Assembly: GCA_963823675.1 (NCBI GenBank)
Contig: CAWGMT010000013.1
Span: forward strand, 62,001-126,000
DNA from: CAWGMT01 sp963823675
GTDB taxonomy: Bacteria > Planctomycetota > Planctomycetia > Isosphaerales > Isosphaeraceae
Direction of reading: 5' to 3'
Length of the DNA stretch: 64,000 bases
In this document: piece after piece, positions 39,385 to 49,252 of the stretch
How positions within the stretch are numbered: the first letter of the stretch is position 1
How the letters are laid out: each line of letters begins with the position of its first letter
Notes under the pieces: generated by a model
What the model was told of the DNA's origin: nothing
The model's input: the letters and a program-made list of their open reading frames with translations, nothing else
Database searches by the model: none
Program-made: the position numbers and the translations under genes

Positions 39385-41195
39385 ATGACGACACGGACCG
39401 CCCAGCTCCCGAGCCAGACGGTTGCGGCCGAGCCGCCTTTGAGGCTCGAATCCCGGCACTGGCTGGCCGCGCTGGCGATCCTCTTCGTCTTCTTCACGCC
39501 CTACCAGACGTTGGTCCAGACCGTCATCACCGACGACGCCGTCCGCCTCGGCATCGAGGCGGACGAGTACGACATGACCTGGGTTACGGTCGCCTACGGC
39601 ATCGGCGTGATCTACGGCGTGTTCGCGGGGATGTCGCTGTCGCTCCGCATCGGCAAGCGGTACACGCTGGTCCTGGCCATGCTGGTGTTCTCCGCCGGCA
39701 ACGTTCTCTGCGGCGCGGCGACCGGGCTTGTCGCCCTGGCCCTCGCCCGGTTCGTCGAGGGGTTCGGCAAGATGCTGGCGATGGCGATCTGCCGCGTCAC
39801 GCTCTACAAGCAGTTCGACCACGCACTGCTCGTGGCCATCGGCTTTTACGGCGTGTTCGCCTACTCCACGCGGCATATGACCCCGCTCGTCAACGCGTAC
39901 CTCGACGTGTACCTGTCGTGGCGGTGGATGTACTGGGCCTATGTGCCGGTCGGGTTGATCGCGGCAGGACTGGTCTGGCGATTCATCGGCCCCGACCGGC
40001 CGCCACACCCTGTGCACGTGCCGATCGACTGGCTGGCTATCACGGTCTTCGTTGCCTGGATCGTGGCGATCGTGTTCGCCTTCGCCTGGTACCGCAAGTG
40101 GGGCGGCTGGTCCTCGAACGAATTCGTCGCCACTGTGGTGCTCTGCGTCGTCCTGCCGGTCGTTCTTGGTCGCCTGGCTCGGATCGGGCTTTAGCCCCGA
40201 CGAGCACTTGAACCGGATCCTCCGCTCGCGGGTCTACGTACTCTCCCTGACTACGCGCGGGCTGATGCTCCTGCACATGGTGGCCGTCCTCTCGATCGTC
40301 GGCCTGTACTGCACCGAGCTGCGCGGCTACCCACGGATCACGGCTGGCTGGCTGATGGTGCCGACCTCGGCGACGATGGCGGCGACCACGTTCCTCACAA
40401 CCCGGTTCCAGCGCCGGTCGCTGCGGCACGTCTGGCTGGTTGTGGGGATGATTGGATCGGCAGTCTGCGTGTGGTGGCTGTCGTCCATCGACAACTTTAC
40501 GGCCAAGGAGCACCTCGCGGTCATGCTAGGCTCCTGGGGGGCGTTTGTCGGTCTGATCCCTCCGGTGTTTCTGACCGACGAGATTGAGGGGCTGGATCCC
40601 AAGGACATGCTCTATGCCGGCGCACTGGGCATGATCGGCCTGGTCGTGCCGATCATCACCGTGCCGACGGCGAGCGGGACGATGGTGAAGGCCTGGTCCG
40701 ACCGGGCGCTGGACGCATATCGCCTCAACCTCCGCGAGAACCGGCCGGCCGTCGAGCAGGCCACGGCCCGCATCGCCGACTATTTCCACCAGCGTGGACT
40801 GAGCGGTGCCGGCCTCCAACACGAAACGAGTACCGTTCTCGGCGGCTTCGTCGACACTCGAGAGCGTCGCCCACGGGTTCCGCAGCGGCCTGCGATTTTT
40901 GAGCCTGATGATGCTCGGCCTGGGATCGTGTGTTGCAATTGCACTGGCCCGCGCGGCGAGGAGCTTGCGCGCCGCCCGGGGCCGGTTATTCCTGATCGAT
41001 CGTGAGGGATTGGGGGTGTCTGAAAGTCCCACAGACCGTCCTGCGACGACAGACGCCCGAGCGATCGGCGAACTCGAACACGAACCAGCGCGCACGAGCG
41101 ATCGGCACCGTGTCGTCCGCCGCCGGCAGGACGGTTCGGCCCGCGGGCGCGAAGCGCGGGCCGCCATTACAAACAGCCAGATTGTCAAAGAGTGA
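39385..41195 (+). pseudogene. EmrB-like MFS drug/metabolite exporter, frameshifted
   Basis: Major-facilitator exporter of the DHA2 (14-helix) type, partner of the preceding adaptor. Starting MTTRTAQLPSQTVA it has successive membrane spans: WLAALAILFVFFTPYQTL, VAYGIGVIYGVFAGMSL, RIGKRYTLVLAMLVFSAGNV (with an R-x-G-K-R loop), WMYWAYVPVGLIAAGLVW, ITVFVAWIVAIVFAFAW, then GLMLLHMVAVLSIVGLY and MLYAGALGMIGLVVPIITV. Frames change near 40180 and again near 40850, after which LRFLSLMMLGLGSCVAIAL supplies the last span. The C-terminal end is uncertain because later codons lack conservation. Probable substrates are hydrophobic metabolites (inference). Confidence 0.8.
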
Positions 41196-41246
41196 GTCTG
41201 GAATTCATCGATCCATCGCGATCACGCGCAGGGCGGCGCCCGCGCA

Positions 41247-41415
41247 ACCCGCACAGATTGCCTTGGCTTTGTTCTGCGCCGGGGTTTTGCAGCGCGGCAG
41301 TCGCTGTTCCTTGGTCTTGATTCGAAGCCGCGTGCGTCCTCAGCGGGTGCCATCACCATCACGTGTCCGGCGCCGCCCCGACGACCCGCACAGATTGCCT
41401 TGGCTTTGTTCTGCG
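41247..41415. repeat. 33-base direct repeat pair
   Basis: A 33-base sequence beginning ACCCGCACAGATTGCCTTGG and ending TTTGTTCTGCGC occurs at 41247-41279 and again, identical, at 41383-41415, 136 bases apart. No gene lies between. The copies may be recombination scars or part of a dispersed intergenic repeat. Confidence 0.75.
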
Positions 41416-41759
41416 CGATCCGTGTGTTGCTCGTTGCACGAGTCCGGGAATTCGATTGCTGACCTCCCAACGCGGCGTAGCCGCAACCGACAGATCGGGG
41501 GACAGAGCCCCCTCCTACGGCGGCGCACCAGTACGTGCTTTTGATAGGAGCCGGCTCCGTCCGGCGATCCCAGGATGCGCGCATCCTGCGGGGATGTTTG
41601 CGACGAGGAATCTATCGCCGTCGCCACAGGTGGTTCGACCTGCACTTCCGCCCTGAGAGCCGGGCCTCGTCGCAGCGCTTCGCCCTGGCCGCTGGCCATG
41701 GCCCACCAGAGGCAAACCAGAAGCAGCAATCCCTGCAACTTACCGCTGATTGAGTGCAT
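41340..41759 (-). CDS. Doubtful small secreted protein
   Basis: From ATG 41759 leftward the frame starts MHSISGKLQGLLLLVCLWWA and continues MASGQGEALRRG, which looks like a signal peptide. The mature part soon runs into the GGGGG/CCCCC palindrome at 41497-41512 and the 33-base repeat, after which it is Arg-rich. If real, it is a secreted gene truncated by repeat insertion. Low confidence. Confidence 0.25.
   Translation of the reverse strand: MHSISGKLQGLLLLVCLWWAMASGQGEALRRGPALRAEVQVEPPVATAIDSSSQTSPQDARILGSPDGAGSYQKHVLVRRRRRGLCPPICRLRLRRVGRSAIEFPDSCNEQHTDRAEQSQGNLCGSSGRRRTRDGDGTR
41477..41519. repeat. REP-like palindrome
   Basis: The inner stem GGGGG-ACAGAG-CCCCC (41497-41512) lies within an outer GTAG...CTAC pairing, in the 900-base gene-poor stretch between the MFS gene and the nitrilase chimera. 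Likely a dispersed REP unit or a bidirectional stop for the two convergent transcripts. Confidence 0.45.
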
Positions 41760-42094
41760 TGCGCCGCACGGCTTTCCGTCCGTCGGCAGACGTCGGTTCG
41801 GTGCTTTTTTCGCTGTTCCTGCGGTTGGTTGCGGCTTTTCTGTCGCTGCACATGGTGAGATCAGCGCCAAGACAGGAGGTATACACGGGAGAAATACGAT
41901 CGGGTATTCTGTATTATTACACAGATTTGTGATGATGCGGGATGTTTTCCGCGAAATAACCCGAATACGGGATATTCGGAGGACGAGTGAGGCCGGACCT
42001 CGCAGAGGCTGTTTTTCACCCTTTGCGAACATCAATTGGAGGTTCGGTTCCGCGGACTCCGAATCCATCCCCTGGCCGCGAAGTGTACGCCCTG

Positions 42095-43327
42095 TCAGCG
42101 CGCGGCCGTCATGAGCAGACTCTCGATCTTCGCATCGAGATCCCTGGCGACCACGAGAGCTGCCTGACTCCCGTAGGGAGCGATGAGGCTCGCCATCGAG
42201 TCGTAGGACAGGTGCACGCCATCAGCGCGCTCGTCGACGAGGATCGTTACCGGTGCGTATGATGCTGCGTCGGGAACGGTCTCAGCCATCTCCTTCATGA
42301 TCAGCGGATTACCGACGACGAGGCGGAGGATCTTGGGCCCTTGCCCGCCTCGTTCCTTACGCAGAACTTCGCCTGCGTCAAAGCGGACGAACTCCATCAG
42401 ATGCGAGGATCCGATCGCCCCTTGAACCACCACTTCCAGGTCGGCGACGGTCCTTGCCGCGGCAACCGCGCTGTGAAACGCGGTCATGTCTGGATGGCCG
42501 ATGGTCGCTGTGAGCCGTCGTACGATCTCCTCGAATGGTCTGGACGAGACTACGCTGAACCTCCGGACCTGGACCTCCATCGTTGGCAGATTCTCCGGGC
42601 CTTGCAGAGCGCCCGACTCGGAGCGCGCAGCGCGTTCGTGAACGTGCGTTGTGGGGGTGCGGTCGATCAGCAGACTGAGCAGTTCCGGCCGGCTGTAGTG
42701 GCCGCGCGAGTCCATGATCTGCTTGCGCTTGTCGATCAGCATGAAGTCGAGGTCGGCGACGACCACGCCTTCGCCCGACCGGATGGGCTCGCCCAGCAAG
42801 GTTCCATCGGGTGCCACAATCGCCGTGAAGCAACCGCCGGAGATCGGGCCGATGTTGCCGCCGGTGTCCTTGACGATTTGCGCCTGCTGATCGGCATTCA
42901 GCCAGGCCGTAGCGCTGACGACGAAGCACGCAGACTCCAGCGCATGCTGCCGGATGCTGATTTCCGTCTGCGTGGCAAACAGGTCGCCGAAGATGGAGCC
43001 CGGATACATCGCAGAGTGGATCTGCTCGCCGTCGGCCATCATCGCGTACCGCGCCAGAGGGTTAAAGTGTTCCCAGCATGCGATCTTGCAAGCCTCGCTG
43101 ATGGCGTTGGTGGCGGGAGACGGCACCATCACCGCCTGGTCGAGCAGCCTCAGGTGCTCACGTCCGGCAATGAGCTGGAAGGGGGACTGGATGAACGAAA
43201 AGTACAAAGGGCTGGTCTTGTACTCGCCCGTTCTGGCGTATGAGCTGATAAAGCCTCGGCTCTCGAACCTGGCCCGAGGCGGCAGGGCCGCAATGGACTC
43301 CGTGATCGTCACCCGGCACTCCCCCAT
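42095..43327 (-). CDS. Chimera: C-terminal half of a nitrilase fused to DUF302
   Basis: About 410 residues. After a roughly 90-residue N-terminal part of unknown type (ITESIAALPPRARFESRG, YKTSPLYFSFIQSPFQLIAG), sequence from the catalytic Cys onward matches aliphatic nitrilases: ACWEHFNPLARYAMMADGEQ, IHSAMYPGSIFGDLFATQ, NIGPISGGCFTAIVAPDGT and DSRGHYSRPELLSLLIDRTP. The nitrilase N-terminal half, which supplies the catalytic Glu and Lys, is absent. A DUF302 domain follows: VVSSRPFEEIVRRLTATIG, SSHLMEFVRFDAGEVLRK and PVTILVDERADGVHLSYDSM. The frame is intact throughout, so the fusion is not an indel effect. Without Glu and Lys, nitrilase activity is unlikely. A GTG just inside 43327 (VTITESIAAL) is an alternative start. 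Confidence 0.8.
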   Translation of the reverse strand: MGECRVTITESIAALPPRARFESRGFISSYARTGEYKTSPLYFSFIQSPFQLIAGREHLRLLDQAVMVPSPATNAISEACKIACWEHFNPLARYAMMADGEQIHSAMYPGSIFGDLFATQTEISIRQHALESACFVVSATAWLNADQQAQIVKDTGGNIGPISGGCFTAIVAPDGTLLGEPIRSGEGVVVADLDFMLIDKRKQIMDSRGHYSRPELLSLLIDRTPTTHVHERAARSESGALQGPENLPTMEVQVRRFSVVSSRPFEEIVRRLTATIGHPDMTAFHSAVAAARTVADLEVVVQGAIGSSHLMEFVRFDAGEVLRKERGGQGPKILRLVVGNPLIMKEMAETVPDAASYAPVTILVDERADGVHLSYDSMASLIAPYGSQAALVVARDLDAKIESLLMTAAR

Positions 43328-43600
43328 CCAGATCGAGTGGTTGGCTGGTTCCCACGCTCCGGCGTGCGAACGAGAACAACGCTCACTTGGATGGGCCGCG
43401 CGGGTTAGAATAGAACCTTCGGCGCGGCCGTTGTCGGGTCGAGCGCTCGGTCGGCGGTCTGGCCGTGGCGCTGTGGCGTCAAGCTGGTTCGCGGCCCCGT
43501 GTCGCCACGCCAGCCCGACAGCGATGGCCGCGAAGACTAACGAAGCAATCACGGCCTCGCGCGCCGCGACTCCGGGGTAGGCAAGGCGCAAGGTTGAGCC

Positions 43601-46405
43601 ATGAGCGATAAATCGCGGGTCCAGCAACTGCTCGACGAGATCCTCGACTCCGGGCGCTCTCCGGAAGATGTTTGCACCGATTGCCCTGAGTTGCTCGAGG
43701 AGGTTCGCAAGCGCTGGCAGCAAATACGCATGGTGAAGTCAGAGCTCCATGCGATGGTTCCCACGCCGGCACGCGACTCGGACACCGAGACCCCCGAATA
43801 CAGGAATTCGCCCGGCGACGGTCCCGGGACTCACATCGGGCCGTACAAGCTCTACCAGCAACTCGGCGAAGGAGGATTCGGCATCGTATATATGGCCGAG
43901 CAGGACAAGCCGGTCCATCGCCGGGTCGCTCTCAAGATCATCAAGCCGGGCATGGACAGCGCCCAGGTCAACGCCCGCTTCGAGGCCGAGAAACAAGCCT
44001 TGGCCATGATGGACCACCAGAACATTGCCAAGGTCTTTGACGCCGGCACTACCGACCGCGGGCGCCCTTTTTTCGTCATGGAACTCGTGCATGGCGTACC
44101 CATCACCAAGTATTGCGACGACAATCACCTGACGGTCCGTGAGCGGCTGGAGCTGGTCGTTCCGGTGTGCAAGGCCGTCCAGCACGCGCACCAGAAGGGG
44201 ATCATCCATCGCGATCTGAAGCCTTCCAATGTGCTGGTGTGCCTGTCTGACGGCCAGCCGGTGCCGAAGGTCATTGACTTCGGGGTGGCCAAGGCCATCG
44301 ACCAGCGGCTGACCGAGCGCACGATGTTCACCGAGTTTGGCCAAATGATCGGCACCTTTGAATACATGTCTCCGGAGCAGGCCGAGATGAGTCCGCTCGG
44401 CGTCGACACCCGCAGCGACATCTACTCTCTGGGCGTGATGTTCTACGAGCTGCTCACCGGCTCGACGCCGCTAGAGCGTCAGCGGGTGCGGGCCGCGGGG
44501 CTGAACGAGCTGTTAAAGATGATCAAGGAGGAAGAGCCGCCCAAGCCGAGCATGCGGCTCAGCGCATTGAGTCGGTCCGGCGCCGAGCCGAACCGGTCAC
44601 GCCCCGCAGGCGGGATCCACCGAACTGGCCCGGATTGCCGCCGCCCGGCGGACCGAGCCGCTCAAGCTGAGCCCCCTGCTGCGGGGAGAGCTGGACTGGG
44701 TGGTGATGAAGTGCCTGGAAAAGGACCGCGCACGGCGTTACGACACGGCCAACGGTCTGGCTCGCGACATCGAGCGATACTTGCATGACGAGCCGGTGGA
44801 AGCCGGTCCGCCCGGGGCGGGTTACCGGCTGAGAAAGTTGGCCCGAAAGCACCGCACGGCCCTCGGTATCGCCGGCGTGATGGCCGTACTGCTGGCGCTG
44901 GCGGGGGCCGTCAGCGCCTGGCAAGCGGTGCGGGCCACTCTGGCCGAGCGCCGGGCGCTCGCCGAGCGGGATCGGGCCGAACAGGAAAAGGACCGGGCCG
45001 AAACCAGCTTCCGGATGGCCCGCGAGACGGTGGATCGCTTCTTCACGCAGGTCGCCGAGAGCCCGAAGCTCAAGGCCCAGGGCATGGAGAAGTTCCGCAA
45101 GGACTTGCTCCAGAATGCCAAGGAGTTCTACGAGCGCTTAATCCGGGAGCGGCTCGATGCGCCCGAGGTGCGGCAGGACTTGGGCCTGGCTTATGTCCGC
45201 TTGGCTAAGATCCACGAGGCACTCGGCGAATTTGCTGCGCGCAGACTTCGTCGGAGAAAGCCATCGAGATCCTGAGCGAACTGGCGCGGGCCCAGCCGGA
45301 TGTGGCGGATTACCAGCGTGACTTGGCGGCCAGTCACTTCGAGCTGGGGGCCGTGCTTCTCATCGTCGGCCGTTTCGAGCATGCGGAGGCGGCCTATCGG
45401 CAAGCCCTGGCCATTCAGACGAAGTTAGCCGCCGACCATCCGGTGGTGGCGAAGTATCGGCGTGCGCTGGCGACGACCCAGAACGCTTTGGGCAGGTTGT
45501 GCGTTCGCGCGGGCCAGTATGACAAAGCCGACGAGAGCCTGGAGAAGGGGCTGGCGATCTGGAGCCAGCTCGTGGGAAATCATGCTCACACCACTGAAGA
45601 CAGGCACGGCCTCGCCAGCGTGCAACTGACGCTAGGAATTGCGTATGGAGCGAGGGGTCGGTCTGAGAAGTCGGAGGCAATGCTGAAGGAAGCGGCAAGT
45701 ACTTATCAAGCATTGATCGCTGACTGCCCGGACGTTCCTGAGTACCGCCACGCCCTGGGCCGTACCTACAGGGCATTGGGTGGTCATTACTTCAGTAGCA
45801 CGCGGCAGGCCGAGAAGGCGGAAGCCGCTCATCAACAAGCGCTACAAATTTACGAGAAGCTGGTGCAAGAGCATCCGGACGTGTGGGAGTATGCTTACCA
45901 ACTGGGTCGTTGCTATCACAGCATAGCCCAGGTTGCGCATCTCGCACACCGATGGGACGCCATGCTGACCAACGACGACCGGGCGATCGAGATCCTGGAG
46001 AATCTTGTCGGCAGAGGATATGGACAGGTCCGTTCCGATCTTTTCGATGTTCGGCTCCTTCGCGCCAGCATGCTGGCCGGACGGGGGGAGCACGCGCGAG
46101 CGGCCAATGACGCGAACGCCGTGGCCCGGGAGGAGGGTGTTGGTCAAGTTAACCATTACAACATCGCCTGCGTCTTTGCCCTATCGTCAGCCGCTGCCGA
46201 GAACGACGCCAAACTCGCTCCCGCGGACCGAACCCGGCTGAAAGCGCAATATGCCGACCGCGCCATGGACTTCTTGCGCCAGGCGGTCGCTGAAGGTTAT
46301 CAAGACACCTCTATGCTCAAGGGCGATGCGGACTTAGCCTTGCTGCACTCGCGAGAGGATTTTCAGAAGCTGGTCCAGGAGGTGGAACGGAAGAGTAGGA
46401 AGTAG
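43601..46405 (+). pseudogene. Serine/threonine protein kinase with TPR tail, two frameshifts
   Basis: A planctomycete-style receptor kinase of about 930 residues. After an 80-residue N-terminal region comes the kinase: P-loop LGEGGFGIVYMAEQ, Lys in RVALKIIKPG, catalytic loop IIHRDLKPSNVLV, DFGVAKA, GTFEYMSPEQAEMSPLGVDT and DIYSLGVMFYELLTGSTPL. Then comes one membrane span (ALGIAGVMAVLLALAGAVSA), a coiled stretch (ERDRAEQEKDRAETSF) and TPR repeats (AEAAYRQALAIQTKLAADHP, ADESLEKGLAIWSQLV, AEAAHQQALQIYEKLVQEHP). Frame shifts lie near 44600, at the end of the kinase domain, and near 45235, within the TPR region. It is divergent from the nitrilase chimera. Confidence 0.88.
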
Positions 46406-46437
46406 CGACCCCAGCATCGGCCAGTCGTATCTCACGC

Positions 46438-46915
46438 GGACGGAAACAAGGACGCAGCTAGTACAGTGTGACGACCATCTCCCGTCCCTCCTGCGCTATG
46501 TCGAGCGAAATCCATTGTCGGCGGGGCTCGTCGAGCGGGCGGAGCTTTGGCGCGGGAGCAGTCTTTGGTCGAGGGCACACGGTGACAATGCGGTCAAGGC
46601 GTTGCTATCGCCCTGGCCGGTGGAACGGCCGGCGAACTGGACGGTTCGCGTCAACTCCCCTCTAACCGCGAAGGAATTAGACCGGGCGCGGGTGAGCCTC
46701 GCAGAGGACGTCCCTACCCTACGGCGTGGACAACTGGGTGATGCAAACTGTAAGCCAACCGGGATTGCAGCACACGTTTCGTCCGGAAGGCCGGCCCCGC
46801 AAAGCGAGCCAAGCTGCGGGCGACATGACGGACTTGCGCCTGGTGGGTGCTGGCAATGCCAAACGACTTAGAACCGAAAGCCGTCCGGGTCACGGTTCCC
46901 TCGACCGCTAACTAG
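46438..46915 (+). mobile_element. REP-associated transposase remnant, C-terminal part (copy A)
   Basis: The broken frame encodes CDDHLPSLLRYVERNPLSAG, LVERAELWRGSSLWSRAHGD, LSPWPVERPANWTVRVNSPL and, after a shift, DNWVMQTVSQPGLQHTFRPE-GRPRK. This is the C-terminal half of a Y1 (REP-associated) transposase of the subfamily with YVERN-LSAGLV and GRPRK motifs. The N-terminal half with the HUH motif is missing. A direct copy, over 90% identical by eye, lies at 49616-50117. Copy A lacks about 25 bases (between two GTA triplets) that copy B retains. Confidence 0.75.
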
Positions 46916-47123
46916 ATGCGTCCTCGTTTCCGTCCCCTCCGAATGATCGTCTTCCTGTTGGAGCGGGAATAGCAGGCAAGATGCGAGCAGGCACCGAACC
47001 TTTCCGGCTCCAGGTTCGGTTTATGATTAGAGTCCATGCTCGGTGGTTTGGTCCACCAGGTTCGGGTCGATCGGAAGTTGGAGCCGCTGGTCCTTCTCCT
47101 GAAGCCGAAAGCTGAGACCTATC

Positions 47124-47396
47124 ATGAAAACGTCGCAAATCATCGTCGTGTGCCTGGCGTTAGTAGTCGGCTACATCGCCGCAACAGCTCTGAACCGGCC
47201 GTCTTCCGCGCAGCCGCCCGCCCCGCAACCGGTGGGTCAGGAGGCCGCCGTATGGCGCTATCAACTCACAGTGCCGATCCAGGGCCAGTTCGAAGATTAT
47301 GCCCTCATGACTGACACGGCCACCGGCCACTGTTGGAGGCGTTACTACACCGCCAACCGTTGGGAGGATTGGGGGTCTCCGGCAGAGCGGAAGTAA
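47124..47396 (+). CDS. Small exported protein, 90 residues
   Basis: MKTSQIIVVCLALVVGYIAA is a signal peptide or anchor. After a Pro/Gln-rich linker (SSAQPPAPQPVGQEAAVW) the short domain WRYQLTVPIQGQFEDYALMT and DTATGHCWRRYYTANRW ends near the stop. The pattern of aromatic residues with TATGHCW suggests a small beta-rich planctomycete domain whose name I cannot give. It stands between a transposase remnant and a repeat, so it is a single-gene unit. Confidence 0.7.
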   Translation: MKTSQIIVVCLALVVGYIAATALNRPSSAQPPAPQPVGQEAAVWRYQLTVPIQGQFEDYALMTDTATGHCWRRYYTANRWEDWGSPAERK

Positions 47397-47473
47397 TCGT
47401 AACGGACACGTGTTAGCCGAGCCTCGCGTCGTCCCTTCTAAGCCGCTTCGGGACGCCTCGCTCATCTTCAATC

Positions 47474-47566
47474 AGAATTCCAAAAGACAGGCATCGTGCA
47501 TGGGCTCGTCTTCAGCGGGAGCATTCGACCTGTATTGGGTCGGCTTGCAACGCCTCAACGGGCGAC
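47474..47566. repeat. About 90-base direct repeat, copy 1
   Basis: This sequence, including GCATGGGCTCGTCTTCAGCG and GTCGGCTTGCAACGCCTCAA, recurs in the same orientation at 49014-49106 with only two or three differences. Each copy lies next to a fragment of the 344-residue transposase family, so the repeat may mark element ends. Confidence 0.8.
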
Positions 47567-47728
47567 GATCGAGAAAATCGCAGCAAGTTCTTCCAGCCGT
47601 TGATCGATCCATACCTTACGGTCATTGGCTCCTTCCCCAAGCAGATACGCCCGCCGGACGTAGCGAGTGATGCAATGGTACCAGCGAGTGACGGCAGGAT
47701 CGACCAGATAAGCACGTGCGATCGCCAT
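47555..47728 (-). mobile_element. N-terminal fragment of the 26812-27846 transposase family
   Basis: From ATG 47728 leftward: MAIARAYLVDPAVTRWYHCI, VRRAYLLGEGANDRKVWIDQ and RLEELAAIFSIVAR, closely matching residues 1-57 of the full-length protein at 26812-27846. The frame then ends at the 90-base repeat. The rest of the gene is absent here; a C-terminal piece of the same family is at 49253-49495. Confidence 0.8.
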
Positions 47729-47867
47729 GGATAAACCTCGTGTGGCCTGGATGCGAGCTGACGTATCGCAGCCCTTCATTTTGGTGCAAACCCCTCGAAA
47801 CCGTGCACGCAATCTACCAAGCTACCAGCAGTGAACCCACTTTGCAGTGCCTGTTTTTTTCTCCACC

Positions 47868-48959
47868 TCAATTCCCGCCGACGTCCTTCATCGGGATAGG
47901 CTTGCGCAGCTCGACGATGGCCATCACGACACACAACATGCAGAATAGGAACCAGACAAGCAGCGTGAGGTGGATCTTTTGAACCCCATGTTCCCGGCCG
48001 CCACTTGCCACGAACAAGAACCCGAATAGAGTCAGCGTGGCCACCGCCAACAAGATCGCAAGTCCGAGCAGCGACCAGATCGCAACCCGACTCCGGAGCG
48101 GGGCCATCCGAATCTGGCAGTTGTTGCATTGATAGGCGGTCTTACCGTCGAGTATGGACGGATTGCCGTACGGAGACAAGGACCGCGACCAGCACTTGGG
48201 ACAGCGCAGCCCCAGAGCCGCCGGGGGGGACGCGCCGACAGCCCCTGCCGCCAACGTGCCGGCATCCCGCGATCGCGCCAGAGCGCGCCCGAGGTCGAGC
48301 AGAATGGGGGCCACGTATTTCCAGTCCCCCTGACCTCCCAGTTGCTTCAGGATGATCTCGCGAGAAGACAAGAACCGAACGTGACGGGTCTTGATGTCTG
48401 TGCCATAGGCAATGACCGAGCCATTTCTGCTGGCGGTCACCATGGGGACATGAGCGCTGGCTACAGGAAGCACAACCGCCACAGGCTTGGGACTGAGGGA
48501 AAAGGAAGAGCTGTACTGGATATCCGGTTGCCCGGGCTCGGCGAAAAGAGCCCAGGGACAAAATACCTCCATTCCGCCACTTTGAAACCGAACCCCGGAG
48601 ACGCTGAAATTCACGTAGCCCCAGCGCGTGAGAAACCTCTTGAGCCAGTATGAAGCGAGGGAGGCGATGATCACCACAATGAGTGCCGCCACGCCCCCTG
48701 CAACACTGTCGGCTTGCGCCATCAAGAGACCGATCGACACTACGCCGCCAATCGCCAGCGCAAGCCAAACCACGACTGCAAGCAGAATGGCGAGACCCCG
48801 ACGTGGCCAGGCGCGAATCGTGATTTCCTCACGTTTGAGATACCCGGCCGCGTCGGCGAGGAGGAAGTTTCGAGGGGGAAGTGTCGTGGCCACCTGCGAG
48901 CCGCTCCTTTCCCTACGCCAACGTGCACCAATTTCATGTTTCGTGGTTAACTCTTCCAT
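47868..48959 (-). CDS. Membrane protein with a zinc ribbon, unknown function
   Basis: A 363-residue protein. Two membrane spans near residues 55-110 (GLAILLAVVVWLALAIGGVV, VAALIVVIIASLASYWL) are followed by a cytoplasmic beta-rich domain (GYVNFSVSGVRFQSGGMEVF) and a zinc ribbon CPKCWS...YQCNNCQ. Two further spans follow (AIWSLLGLAILLAVATLTLF, LTLLVWFLFCMLCVVMAIVE). The frame is intact. It lies between two copies of a 90-base direct repeat and transposase fragments, so it may be cargo of a mobile segment. No family recognised. Confidence 0.7.
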   Translation of the reverse strand: MEELTTKHEIGARWRRERSGSQVATTLPPRNFLLADAAGYLKREEITIRAWPRRGLAILLAVVVWLALAIGGVVSIGLLMAQADSVAGGVAALIVVIIASLASYWLKRFLTRWGYVNFSVSGVRFQSGGMEVFCPWALFAEPGQPDIQYSSSFSLSPKPVAVVLPVASAHVPMVTASRNGSVIAYGTDIKTRHVRFLSSREIILKQLGGQGDWKYVAPILLDLGRALARSRDAGTLAAGAVGASPPAALGLRCPKCWSRSLSPYGNPSILDGKTAYQCNNCQIRMAPLRSRVAIWSLLGLAILLAVATLTLFGFLFVASGGREHGVQKIHLTLLVWFLFCMLCVVMAIVELRKPIPMKDVGGN

Positions 48960-49013
48960 CCCTGTCGGCCGCCGATCACATCATCGTCGCATGCGTCGAG
49001 GCTAGCGTCCATT

Positions 49014-49106
49014 GCGAATCCAAACGACAGGCATAGTGCATGGGCTCGTCTTCAGCGGGAGCATTCGACCTGTATTGGGTCGGCTTGCAACGCCTCAACG
49101 GGCGAC
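49014..49106. repeat. About 90-base direct repeat, copy 2
   Basis: Second copy of the sequence at 47474-47566, same orientation, 1,540 bases away. The two copies bracket the transposase N-terminal fragment and the zinc-ribbon membrane protein gene. Confidence 0.8.
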
Positions 49107-49252
49107 TCGACCGTCCCGGTGCGCTGACTCGTGCGAGGATTTCTCACATTTCGCGGTCACGCCGGCGAATTCGGGTCTTTGTTCCCGCAAACGGCGCGGG
49201 GAGTCTCCGCTCGATGCCCGAATCAACTCCGGATAAGAGCGTCGTCCCAGCG

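Noticed and set aside
42341..43243. 300-codon plus-strand frame opposite the nitrilase chimera
   Set aside because: The minus strand holds unmistakable nitrilase and DUF302 motifs, and the plus frame has no recognisable content.
44590..44640. Programmed ribosomal frameshift in the kinase gene
   Set aside because: I see no slippery heptamer or downstream stem that would explain it, and similar breaks occur in many unrelated genes, so an indel is simpler.
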